Assembly: GCA_016713325.1 (NCBI GenBank)
Contig: JADJPJ010000089.1
Location: forward strand, 310,001 to 374,000
Origin: Candidatus Flexifilum affinis
Lineage (GTDB): Bacteria; Chloroflexota; Anaerolineae; Aggregatilineales; Phototrophicaceae
Reading direction: 5' to 3'
DNA length: 64,000 bases
The notes beneath the pieces were generated by a model, which worked only from the letters and a program-made list of their open reading frames with translations, did not search any database and was not told the DNA's origin. This document shows positions 50,680 through 59,884 of this stretch, piece after piece (the first letter of the stretch is position 1; each line of letters opens with the position of its first letter). Both the position numbers and the translations under genes were made by a program.

Positions 50680-51384
50680 ATGCGCATACAAGACCTAAAC
50701 TGGATGCAGCTTGAGGAGTACCTCAGGCACGACGATCGCTGTGTACTGCCCATCGGCAGCACCGAGCAGCATGCTTATCTGAGCCTGTGTACGGACAATC
50801 TCCTGGCCGAGCGCGTCGCCCTCGATGCCGCCGAGCCGCTGAATATTCCGGTGTTTCCGGTGCTGAATTACGGCATCACGCCCTACTTCCGCGCCTTCCC
50901 CGGAAGCATCAGCCTGCGCGTGGATACCTACCTCCGCGTGATCGGTGATGTGCTCGATGGGTTGGCCGAGCACGAGTTTCGGCGCATCCTGATTGTGAAC
51001 GGCCATGGCGGTAACAGCCCGGCGCAGGCCTTCGCAGCGGAGTGGATGGCCGACCATGAGGGCGTCACGGTCCGATTTCACAACTGGTGGAATGCGCCAA
51101 GGACATGGGCGAAGGTGATGGCCATCGATCCGGTTGCCTCGCATGCTTCATGGATGGAGAACTTTCCGTGGACACGCCTGCCTGGCGTGATCCAGCCGCT
51201 CGAACAGAAGGCGCCGGTGGATCTCGACTCTTTGCGCATGCTGCCGCCGCGCGCCGCTCGTGAAGCGCTCGATGATGGAAACTACGCCGGCCTCTACCAG
51301 CGACCTGACAGCGACATGCTGGCGATCTGGGAGGTCGCGGTGTCCGAGACTCGCGCGCTTATTGCCGAAGGATGGCCGGCATGA
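50680..51384 (+). CDS. Creatininase-family amidohydrolase
   Basis: A 234-residue protein. Metal-binding pattern: LPIGSTEQHAYLSLCTDN gives the Glu, His and Asp ligands, and the ILIVNGHGGNSPAQAF motif is diagnostic of the creatininase/FAPy-deformylase superfamily, whose members open cyclic amides. The usual HGPHLPL is HAYLSL here, so the substrate differs from creatinine. ATG at 50680 with AAGGAAA upstream; an earlier in-frame start at 50599 is less likely. It overlaps the next gene (ATGA). Divergent from the AraR-type regulator; likely under its control. Confidence 0.87.
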   Translation: MRIQDLNWMQLEEYLRHDDRCVLPIGSTEQHAYLSLCTDNLLAERVALDAAEPLNIPVFPVLNYGITPYFRAFPGSISLRVDTYLRVIGDVLDGLAEHEFRRILIVNGHGGNSPAQAFAAEWMADHEGVTVRFHNWWNAPRTWAKVMAIDPVASHASWMENFPWTRLPGVIQPLEQKAPVDLDSLRMLPPRAAREALDDGNYAGLYQRPDSDMLAIWEVAVSETRALIAEGWPA

Positions 51385-52136
51385 ACATCACCTTTGTGGG
51401 CAAAAGCGTGCTGATCACCGGGGCAGCGCACGGATTCGGGCGGGCGATGTGCATCGCCTTCGGCCAGCGCGGCGCTCAGGTGTGGGCCTGCGACCTGCTC
51501 GCGAACGAGCTCGTGGAAACGCAGCGACTGGTCGCCGAGACGGGAGGCGTGTGCCATGTGCGTCCTGTCGACGTTCGCGATCAGACGGCGATTAGTTCGT
51601 TTGTTGACGAGGCGGGCGCAGTGGATGTCCTCATCAATAACGCTGGCGGCGTGCTTGGCTACGTCGGCAAGCCGATCGAGCAGGTTCCGCCGGCCGAATG
51701 GAATGACATCCTGGCCGTCAACCTGAGCGCCGCTTTCTGGTTCGCGCAAGGCACGGTGCCGGCCATGAAGGCAAGCGGGTTTGGGCGGATCATCAACATT
51801 TCAAGCGGGGCAGGGCTGAACATCAGCCTGACTGGAATTCAAGCGTATGCCAGCGCCAAGGCCGGCCTGATTCACCTGACGCGCCAGCTTGCTCACGAGC
51901 TGGGCCCTTACGGGATCACGGTCAACAGCATCGCGCCGGGCTTTGTCCGTTCGAATCCCAATACCGAGCGGCAGTGGCAGTCCTATGGCGAGGATGGGCA
52001 GCAGAAGCTGGTGAACAGCATCGCTATGCGGCGCCTGGGTACCGTGGACGACATCGCGCACGGCGCCTTGTTCCTGGCGTCGGACTACGCCGGTTGGATC
52101 ACCGGGCAGGTCCTGTCCATCGACGGCGGGAAATAG
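51381..52136 (+). CDS. Short-chain dehydrogenase/reductase
   Basis: A 251-residue classical SDR: VLITGAAHGFGRAMCIAF (cofactor loop), LINNAGGVLG, the catalytic Ser in GRIINISSGAGL and YxxxK in YASAKAGLI; the C-terminus WITGQVLSIDGGK is standard. The Asp after the second strand (VWACDLLANE) indicates NAD. ATG at 51381 overlaps the creatininase TGA by 4 bases (ATGA), and a second ATG 9 bases earlier is also possible. Coupled to the creatininase gene, it probably serves the same carbohydrate or cyclic-compound route. It is convergent with the giant kinase gene, leaving only 2 bases between the stops. Confidence 0.9.
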   Translation: MNITFVGKSVLITGAAHGFGRAMCIAFGQRGAQVWACDLLANELVETQRLVAETGGVCHVRPVDVRDQTAISSFVDEAGAVDVLINNAGGVLGYVGKPIEQVPPAEWNDILAVNLSAAFWFAQGTVPAMKASGFGRIINISSGAGLNISLTGIQAYASAKAGLIHLTRQLAHELGPYGITVNSIAPGFVRSNPNTERQWQSYGEDGQQKLVNSIAMRRLGTVDDIAHGALFLASDYAGWITGQVLSIDGGK

Positions 52137-52138
52137 CG

Positions 52139-55100
52139 TTATCCTGGCGTGGGCGGTTCTCCCTCTGGCGTTTGTGCCCAATCCTTTGCCGGCGCGGGGG
52201 GACCGTCCAGTGGAATGCTGAGGGTGAAGACCGTTTGACCCGGCTGTGAGTCCACACTGATGACTCCGCCATGCAGGTCGACTGCCTGCTTGGTGATACT
52301 GAGGCCGAGTCCAGTGCCAGAAATGGCCCCCACATTGCTCGCGCGGTGGAAAGGCTCAAACATATGGGGCAGATCCGCGGCTGGAATGCCGATGCCCTCG
52401 TCCCTCACCATCAGCACGAAGCGCGTTGTTTCACGGCGCAGTTCGACATAGACCGGTTTATCGACGGGTGAGTACTTGAGGGCGTTGTGAATCAGGTTAC
52501 TGAACACCTGGCGCATCAGACGCTGGTCGAAGCTTGCCGGGATAGTTGTGGCCTCGCCGTGATACACGATCCGACCCTGGTACGCGGTTTGGCTCACAAA
52601 TTCCTCAATGATCCTCTCGCAGAGTTGACGGGCATCACCTGCTGTTGGTCGGAATTCCATGCGTCCGGACTGGATGCGCGAGAGCTGCAGCACATCCTCG
52701 ATAATCTCCCGCATGTGGCTCACTTGCAGCTGAATCCGCTCCAGACGTTCCTGGATCTGCGCCTCATTCATCCTGTCGCGATAGTAGGTCAGGGACTCGG
52801 CGGCTGCGAGGATCGAGGCCAGGGGGGTCCGGAATTCGTGCGAGGCCATGGATACAAAGCGCGACTTGAGTTGACCCAACTCCTGTTCGGTGGTCAGAGA
52901 CTTTTGCAAACTCTCCTCGGCCTGTTTTCGCTGGGTGATGTCGGCGAACGTGGCAACGACGGCGTAGATCCGGTCTTCACCTGGCAGCAGAAGGGGCTGT
53001 GCATTGATCAGAAGCCAGGTCAGGCTGCTATCGGGCTTGTGCACGCCCATGACGACGTCAGACTGTGGTTCGCCACTGCGCAGACTCACCATCGCCGGGT
53101 GCAGATTCCCTGGAAACGGCGAGCCATCCTCATGGATGGACCGCCAGCGCGGATCGAGGGAGCTTCGACCCATCATCTGCTCGGCCGTTAGCCCGAGTAA
53201 TCGTTCGGCCGCAGCGTTGCAGAGCTGGATCATGCCATCCTGATCCATGACGACAATGCCTTCATGCATGGCGGCAATTGTGGTTCGGTAGCGCTCTTCA
53301 CTCTCGCGCAGGGCATCTTCGGATTGCTTCTGTTCGGTGATGTCATGGATCAGTCCGACTATTTCGACTGGCGCGCCTGTATTTTCGTCCCAGACGATGG
53401 TGTTGGTGGAGTCGACCCATACATAGCGGCCATCCTTATGCTGCACGCGCTGCCTGACCGTGAAGTAAGTGGCGTGATCGGAGAGCGCGCCCGTCATAGC
53501 ACCCAACATCAGCGGACGGTCGTCGGGATGGAGCAGTTCCATGGAGTTGCGCCCGACCAACTCCTCGGGCGCATGGCCCGTAAGCCGAGGCGATGAGGCA
53601 GTGACGAACGTGAACGAACCGTCTGGCCCGAGTTTGACGATCACGTCCTTGATGTTTTCTGCCAGAAGCCGGTAGCGAAGTTCGCTTTCGCGCAGGGCGG
53701 TTTCGGCTTGCTTTCGATCCGTGATGTCGACATACGATCCCAATACGCCGATGATATCCCCGCCAGAACCTCGGAGCGGCAGCTTACTTGTTTGAATGAC
53801 CAGCCGTTTGCCGTCGCTCGTAAGCAGGGATTCCTCGTATTCGTTCATAGGTTTGCTGCCCACGATGACAGATTGGTCATCGGCGCGGAATGCCTGTGCG
53901 TCGGCTGTGCCCCAGGGCATTTCGCCATCCTGCTTGCCGAGGATTTCCGCGGTGTCTGTCAGACCTGCATCTTCAGCAAACAGGCGGTTGCACCCCAGAT
54001 AGATCGAGTCCCGGTCCTTCCAGAAGACGCGTACCGGCATGGTGTCCAATACCAGTTGCAGCATATTCTGCGATTCGCGAAGTTCGGCCTCGCTTCGACG
54101 AAGCGCCTCTTCTTTTTCCTTGATCTCGGTGATATCCCGGGTAATGCCTACTAAGCCGATGATTTCTCCCCGCAAGTTGCGCAGTGGGACCTTGTTGGTC
54201 AGCATCCACGTCTCGTGGCTGTTGCCCATGTTGACGTGTTCTTCAAGGTTAAGGAGGGATTCGCCCGTTTCAATGACGCGTGTGTTGTCAGCGAGGATCT
54301 TTTCCAGCCGAGAGGAGGGCATCATTTCCTGGACCGGCTTGCGAGCGGCTTCTTCCGGTGAACCGAATCCCATCAGTCGAGCATGGGCGATGTTGTCCAG
54401 CATCATGTGCTGCTGGCGATCGTCAACATAGATGAAATCAGGCACCGCGTCGATGACGGTTCGAAGCAGATTGCGTTCCTCGGCAACGGCAAGCTCCGCC
54501 TGCTTGCGGATTGTGATGTCCTCGATGGTCACCAGCACGCCCACGATCTCCCCATTTGCATTGCTCAAAGGGATCCGATTGGTGAGCTGCCAGAGAGTGC
54601 TTCCATCCGCGGCGACTAACTGCTCCTCGATACCGAGTTCGGGCTGCCCGGTTTCGGCGACGAACCGGTCTCTCGCCTCCCAGCCAGCGGCCTGTTCGGG
54701 GAGGAAGTCACGGGCTGCTTTACCGATGATTTCGGCTGGAGATGTGCAACCCAGCGACCGCGCCTGCTTGCTGTTGGCTCCACGGAAAACGGAGTCCCGA
54801 TCCTTCCAGAAAACGCGCAGTGGGATGCTCTCGATGACGTTGTTCAGCATCATCTCCGACTCGCGCAGAGTTTGCTCGGCCTTCCTGCGCTCTGTGATAT
54901 TGCGCATGATGCAGACGATGCTGTTGACGGCGTCATTCGCGTGCTCCACGGGCGCGATGCTCATCTCGACGTCTATCTCCGATCCATTCGCCCGTCTGGC
55001 ACGCACCTCCACATGCTGCGTCTGACGTGTCTCCGCGACGGTCCGCAAAATGCTCTCAATGCTCGTGGCAGTGAGAGGATACAGGAACTTCGCGAGTTCT

Positions 55101-58100
55101 GTCCCATAGTAGCTGCCCGGCGCGAGGCCGAACATCACATCGAACGCTCGGTTGGCCTGTTGCAGGCCGCGATCGGGATCGACAAGCACGATACCGTCCG
55201 CGCTGTTATCAAAGATGGCCTCAAGTCGGTTCTTTGTACGTTCGAGCTCCGCTGTGCGCTCAATCACGCGCTGTTCGAGGAGGTCGTGAGCTTCCTGAAG
55301 CGCCTCTTTGGCCCTGTGGTGCTCCGTCATATCGATGTATGTGCAGTACAGTCGTTCCTGTCCATCGACCACGATCCCTACCGCAAAACCTTCAACAGCT
55401 CTCGTGCTGCCATCGGCAAGCCTCTGTTCATACTGACAGGAGGTGGCCTCGCCGTGTACAACCTGCGCCATTTTTGCCAGAATGACGTCCGCGGGCGCTA
55501 TGTCGATCTCCAACATGGTCATCGTTCGGAGTGTTTCGAGCGGGTAGCCGTAGAACTCAATGGCCGCGGGATTGGCATCGAGGATGCGAGCACTGACGGG
55601 ATCGACGATCAGCTTCGGCAGGCGCACCCGTTCGAACATCTGGCGGTAGCGCTTTTCGCTGGCGATGAGACCCTGTTTTGCCTTCTGTTCGTCCGTGATA
55701 TCCAGGACGAATGTACCGATGAGTGTCGAACCGGCCGCATGAGGGATAGGGAACTTGATCTCCAGCCAATGCGTATCTCCGGTGATCTCGGGAAGAGTGT
55801 GACGAAATTCGAGAGCCCGATTCTCCGCCGTCACCTGAGCGTTTTCCTGAGCGATGAGGTCGATGAGCGGCGTGTACTGACGATATTCAGATGTCCGTTT
55901 GCCGATCAGTTCTTCGGGCGATTTGTCGGTTGTTCTGGCGAAGTGCTCGTTGCAGTATAGCAACCGGTCTTCAGGATCAGTGATGAGCACAGCCCCGGGG
56001 AAATTGTGCATAATCTCCTGGAATCGTGATTCACTGAGGCGAAGAGAAGTCACATCCATGTTATGGCGAATGGCAATCCCAGCGATATGGGCAGCCAGAC
56101 GAATGAGGCCCAGTTCGGTCTTGTTGGGATGTCGTACCTCCCCATAGTAAATGGCAAAAGTGCCAAGAACCGTGTCGTTGTCGCCCATGATCGGTTGCGA
56201 CCAGCAGGCGCGCAGTCCGTGGGTGGCAGCCAGCCCTCGGAAATTCTCCCAGAGCGGGCTTGTCATAACATCTTCGACGACGACCAGGCGTTTTTCGAAG
56301 GCGGCTGTCCCGCAAGAGCCCACGCCAGCGCCGATCTGAAGACCGTCGATCGCAGCGTTATACAAGTCTGGTAGACTCGGAGCTGCGCCGTGGCGGAGTT
56401 GGCCGGTCGATGAGTCCAGCAGGAGAATCGCCGCTCTGATTTCAGGTTCGAATTCCTCGACAGCCCGGATCAGCGACTCGAGAATGGCCGGTAGCGAGAC
56501 AGACTCCGTCACTTTCTCCAGGATTTCGCTGATACGTCGACTGAGCGTATCCTGACGTTTTTGCTCGGTGATGTCGCGGTTGAGCGTGACTCCGCCTGTC
56601 ACTACGCCATGCCGGTTGCGGACCGGGCTGACAGAGGCGAGGATGTCACGCTTCCTGCCCTCTTTTGTCCATTGGCGGACTTCGCCGCGCCAGTCACCAG
56701 ACGCACCCAGCGCGCTCTGCGCTTCTTCTTGCGGAATGGCTGGCCACTCGGTTATGAGGAGTTCGTCGATTGGCTGGCCCATCGCTTCGTCTTTCGTCCA
56801 GCCGTAGATTTCGGACGCAGCCCGGTTCCACGTTGTGACGCGCAGCTCGTTATCTGTCGAGATGATGGCGTCAGAGACCTGATTCAGGAGATCGGCCTGC
56901 GCTTCCACCACCGCCTGCATGTCCTTCAGTTCGGTGATTTCGATACCCATGCACTGAAAGGACTCGGGCTTTCCCAGGTCATCGGTCAGGCAGATGAACT
57001 CCCACAAGGTGTTTCGGATTCCGCCGTCGCGCGAAGGTTTGTCGAGTTCAACCTTGAACGACGTATCCAGCTGGGCAAGGCATTTCTCGACCGTAATCGG
57101 AATACGGGGATGGTGATATTCCAGGATGGAGTTGAGAGGGCTGCCTCCTGCGAGTCCATCCGGTTCATAAAGCCAGCCGAATTCCTCCTGGTATTTCTTG
57201 TTCCAGTAGGTCAGGCTTCCGTTTAGGTCGATGCGAATCACATAGTTCGTCTGCGACTCGATCAGGCTGCGGAGCTGCTTTTCGCTGGCCTGGAGCGACT
57301 GGTTGGCCGCGGTTCGTTCCGTGGTATCCCGCAAAACGGTCACATACTGGACGATCTCACCCGATGCATTTCGGATAGGAGCCGACGACCACTCCAGGTG
57401 CATCACGCCACCTTGTTTCCGTATTGTCGTCAGATCTGCCGTGAACGGCAGGCCCGACGCGACCTTGTCGACCAGCTCCTGGAGGGTACTCATGTCGGCC
57501 TGGGGATCCAGCATCAGCAACGGATTTGTTCCAATGATGTCCTCGACCCGGTAGCCTGTGATCGCCGCGAAGGCAGGGTTGGCGAAGACCACCTGAGGTG
57601 TCAGATCCGTAATCATCAGTGCTTCGGTGCTGTGCTCGACCGCGGCCTGGAGCAGTTCCAGCTCATCCTCCGCCTCTACCTTATCGGTGATGTCGTGAAC
57701 GGAGTAGAGCGTTGTTCCGCGCCCAATGGCGATCCGCTTTACGGTCACCAGTACATGGTGCGCATGATCTCCTTTGGCATAGACAGTCCGTTCGATGTTA
57801 GCGATCTCTCCGTGCTGTTCCAACAGCTCCGGATCAAATAGATTATCGCCCATTAGCCTGCCGACGCTGCCCATCGCCGCAATTTCTGACTCGCTATAGC
57901 CAAACAGGGGCGACACGCTCGGGCTGAGGAAGGTGAACGACCCGGACGAGTCGGTCATGAAGACGGCGTCAGAAATGTTGCTCAGGGTGAGCCGGTGCAG
58001 TTCTTCCGACTGTCGCAGTGAAGCTTCGGCCAGCTTCTGATCGGTGATGTCTCGTGCGCTGTCGTTGACCACCGCCGGGATGCCCGCGCTGTCGTAGCTG

Positions 58101-58867
58101 ATCCAGGCCCGGCGGTGCAGCCAGCGCACCTGGCCATCCTGCCTGACGATCCGATGGTCCAGCTCGGCATAGCCTTCACGAAGGCATTGCTGCATGGCGG
58201 CGTTTGCCAGTTCCAGATCGTCCGGGTGAACCACTTCTCTGAAGAAATCGCCATCCTTAAGAAATCGCTCTAGGGGATAGCCAAAGACGGCGTCGTGGGC
58301 GGCACTGGCAAAGAGGAGCTTTCGGTCGGGCAGGGAGAGGGACAGGATGGCATCCTGCGTCGTGTTCAGGATGGCGCTCAGATGTTCTCGCTCAGCCGTC
58401 AGTTCATCCTGCATCCTGGCAACCTCGTCCCTTGACGGAATGGTCGCAGGTGCAGCCCTTTCGGTGGAAAACTCCTCCTGGATTATGGTGATAAGTTCAT
58501 GGCCGTCCTGGCCGTCGACATACCCCTTTGCCCCCAGGCGCATCAATCGCACCGCATCCTGGACCGACGCCTGATCCGCGATGACCACCAGAGGGGCTTG
58601 TGGCTGAATGTGCTGGGCCAGACGAATCGCATCGGCCGTGCTGAATTCCGATACCGCATCTGGCGCCTCATCCGTGCACAGGATCAGATCCCACGCATGA
58701 CTTCTGAGCGCCGTCGCGAATTCCTCTCGCGTTGTGCTCGGAAGAAAGTCGAAGTTGAACGTGGCTTCTTTTCGCAACAGGTTAACGATGGATTCCGCTC
58801 GGGAGACAGAAGATGACAAGGTGAGAATCTGTCTTGGCGAAGGGAGATCGAGCAAAGATGGATTCAT
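52139..58867 (-). CDS. Giant sensor histidine kinase: degenerate receiver, 13 PAS, GAF, HisKA-HATPase
   Basis: A 2,242-residue soluble kinase. Residues about 10-125 resemble a receiver (LTLSSSVSRAESIV...LVVIADQASVQDAVRLMRLGAKGYVDG), but the phospho-acceptor strand is DLILCTDEAP, so it is probably not phosphorylated. PAS 1-5 follow to about 780, then a GAF (ISEILEKVTESVSLPAILESLI), then PAS 6-13 to about 1970. The transmitter has FVSMASHEFRTPLASI (phospho-His) and HATPase motifs (FEPFHRASNVGAISGTGLGLSI). No membrane helix and no partner regulator nearby. PAS 9 and 11 share VFWKDRDS and look like recent duplicates. ATG at 58867 has GGGAGAG about 10 bases upstream; an ATG 48 bases earlier is open. 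Confidence 0.9.
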   Translation of the reverse strand: MNPSLLDLPSPRQILTLSSSVSRAESIVNLLRKEATFNFDFLPSTTREEFATALRSHAWDLILCTDEAPDAVSEFSTADAIRLAQHIQPQAPLVVIADQASVQDAVRLMRLGAKGYVDGQDGHELITIIQEEFSTERAAPATIPSRDEVARMQDELTAEREHLSAILNTTQDAILSLSLPDRKLLFASAAHDAVFGYPLERFLKDGDFFREVVHPDDLELANAAMQQCLREGYAELDHRIVRQDGQVRWLHRRAWISYDSAGIPAVVNDSARDITDQKLAEASLRQSEELHRLTLSNISDAVFMTDSSGSFTFLSPSVSPLFGYSESEIAAMGSVGRLMGDNLFDPELLEQHGEIANIERTVYAKGDHAHHVLVTVKRIAIGRGTTLYSVHDITDKVEAEDELELLQAAVEHSTEALMITDLTPQVVFANPAFAAITGYRVEDIIGTNPLLMLDPQADMSTLQELVDKVASGLPFTADLTTIRKQGGVMHLEWSSAPIRNASGEIVQYVTVLRDTTERTAANQSLQASEKQLRSLIESQTNYVIRIDLNGSLTYWNKKYQEEFGWLYEPDGLAGGSPLNSILEYHHPRIPITVEKCLAQLDTSFKVELDKPSRDGGIRNTLWEFICLTDDLGKPESFQCMGIEITELKDMQAVVEAQADLLNQVSDAIISTDNELRVTTWNRAASEIYGWTKDEAMGQPIDELLITEWPAIPQEEAQSALGASGDWRGEVRQWTKEGRKRDILASVSPVRNRHGVVTGGVTLNRDITEQKRQDTLSRRISEILEKVTESVSLPAILESLIRAVEEFEPEIRAAILLLDSSTGQLRHGAAPSLPDLYNAAIDGLQIGAGVGSCGTAAFEKRLVVVEDVMTSPLWENFRGLAATHGLRACWSQPIMGDNDTVLGTFAIYYGEVRHPNKTELGLIRLAAHIAGIAIRHNMDVTSLRLSESRFQEIMHNFPGAVLITDPEDRLLYCNEHFARTTDKSPEELIGKRTSEYRQYTPLIDLIAQENAQVTAENRALEFRHTLPEITGDTHWLEIKFPIPHAAGSTLIGTFVLDITDEQKAKQGLIASEKRYRQMFERVRLPKLIVDPVSARILDANPAAIEFYGYPLETLRTMTMLEIDIAPADVILAKMAQVVHGEATSCQYEQRLADGSTRAVEGFAVGIVVDGQERLYCTYIDMTEHHRAKEALQEAHDLLEQRVIERTAELERTKNRLEAIFDNSADGIVLVDPDRGLQQANRAFDVMFGLAPGSYYGTELAKFLYPLTATSIESILRTVAETRQTQHVEVRARRANGSEIDVEMSIAPVEHANDAVNSIVCIMRNITERRKAEQTLRESEMMLNNVIESIPLRVFWKDRDSVFRGANSKQARSLGCTSPAEIIGKAARDFLPEQAAGWEARDRFVAETGQPELGIEEQLVAADGSTLWQLTNRIPLSNANGEIVGVLVTIEDITIRKQAELAVAEERNLLRTVIDAVPDFIYVDDRQQHMMLDNIAHARLMGFGSPEEAARKPVQEMMPSSRLEKILADNTRVIETGESLLNLEEHVNMGNSHETWMLTNKVPLRNLRGEIIGLVGITRDITEIKEKEEALRRSEAELRESQNMLQLVLDTMPVRVFWKDRDSIYLGCNRLFAEDAGLTDTAEILGKQDGEMPWGTADAQAFRADDQSVIVGSKPMNEYEESLLTSDGKRLVIQTSKLPLRGSGGDIIGVLGSYVDITDRKQAETALRESELRYRLLAENIKDVIVKLGPDGSFTFVTASSPRLTGHAPEELVGRNSMELLHPDDRPLMLGAMTGALSDHATYFTVRQRVQHKDGRYVWVDSTNTIVWDENTGAPVEIVGLIHDITEQKQSEDALRESEERYRTTIAAMHEGIVVMDQDGMIQLCNAAAERLLGLTAEQMMGRSSLDPRWRSIHEDGSPFPGNLHPAMVSLRSGEPQSDVVMGVHKPDSSLTWLLINAQPLLLPGEDRIYAVVATFADITQRKQAEESLQKSLTTEQELGQLKSRFVSMASHEFRTPLASILAAAESLTYYRDRMNEAQIQERLERIQLQVSHMREIIEDVLQLSRIQSGRMEFRPTAGDARQLCERIIEEFVSQTAYQGRIVYHGEATTIPASFDQRLMRQVFSNLIHNALKYSPVDKPVYVELRRETTRFVLMVRDEGIGIPAADLPHMFEPFHRASNVGAISGTGLGLSITKQAVDLHGGVISVDSQPGQTVFTLSIPLDGPPAPAKDWAQTPEGEPPTPG

Positions 58868-59092
58868 TGACTGTGCTCTCCCGAGGGCGCACTCACGGCC
58901 CTGTGTCTGCAACATTGTGCAGAGTTAATCTCTTAACTGAATCTAACACGCAATTCAGTCAAGGAGAATAAACACTCGACGGTCAGTTCACATGATCTTT
59001 GGCCTATGTAGCAGACAGAAATAGCCCACATCGCGCTGTAGTCGGGAACAAATCTGGGCTACAAGAAGAGCAGTTGAGCCTGAGGATCTGTT

Positions 59093-59809
59093 ATGCCTGG
59101 CGAAAAAACGGCCCTCCAGCAAAGAGCGATGGAGATGTACCCGATTCTTCTTGCGACCTATGGCGAGCGTCCGCTCAAGCCACCGCGCCGCGAGCCCATG
59201 GTCGAACTCATCATGACCATTCTCTCGCAGCGGACGACCGCGGCCAACGAGAAGCTGGCCTTTACCCGGATGTGGGAGCGTTACGGCTCGTGGGAGGCGA
59301 TTCGCGATGCCGATCTCGTCGAGCTGACTGAACGGATTACTCCGTCGAACTTTGCCGAAGCCAAGGCGCCCAACATCAAAGCCACCCTGGCGAAGATCAT
59401 CGCCGAGCGCGGGGAAGCCAACATCGACTTTCTGGACGATCTGCCGGTCGAAGATGGGCTGAGCTGGCTGCTCTCACTGCCGGGCGTGGGCATCAAGACG
59501 GCCTCGCTCGTGTTGCTCTTCAATTTCAGCAAGCCGATCATGCCGGTTGACACCCATGTCCACCGGGTGAGTCTGCGGACGGGTTTGCTGGCGCCGAAGA
59601 CAAGCGCCGAAAAGGCGCACATCCTCCTTCTGGAAATCCTGCCTTCCGATCCGCACATTCTCTTCAATTTTCACGTCACCTGTCTGCGCCACGGGCAGAA
59701 AATCTGCACCTGGAATGCGCCCAAATGCCCGCAGTGCCCGATCAAGCATCTGTGCGACTACTACCGCGAGATCTATATGCCAGGACATTCGTCTGCGGCG
59801 CCCATCTGA
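59093..59809 (+). CDS. nth: Endonuclease III-like DNA glycosylase
   Basis: A 238-residue HhH-GPD protein. The helix-hairpin-helix LPGVGIKTASLVL contains the catalytic Lys and IMPVDTHVHRVS the catalytic Asp. The C-terminal CTWNAPKCPQCPIKHLC has the exact C-x6-C-x2-C-x5-C spacing of the [4Fe-4S] cluster of endonuclease III. It removes oxidised pyrimidines in base excision repair. Slightly longer than E. coli Nth (211), with an N-terminal extension. The plus-strand start ATG at 59093 has GAGG 9 bases upstream. It stands 75 bases before the RecQ gene, so both may be co-transcribed. Confidence 0.9.
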   Translation: MPGEKTALQQRAMEMYPILLATYGERPLKPPRREPMVELIMTILSQRTTAANEKLAFTRMWERYGSWEAIRDADLVELTERITPSNFAEAKAPNIKATLAKIIAERGEANIDFLDDLPVEDGLSWLLSLPGVGIKTASLVLLFNFSKPIMPVDTHVHRVSLRTGLLAPKTSAEKAHILLLEILPSDPHILFNFHVTCLRHGQKICTWNAPKCPQCPIKHLCDYYREIYMPGHSSAAPI

Positions 59810-59884
59810 AGGCAGCAGGAAATGACACAACCCAACCTTGTGTGGACGGTGTATGATTTCTGAACACGGGTAGGCTGTATCACA

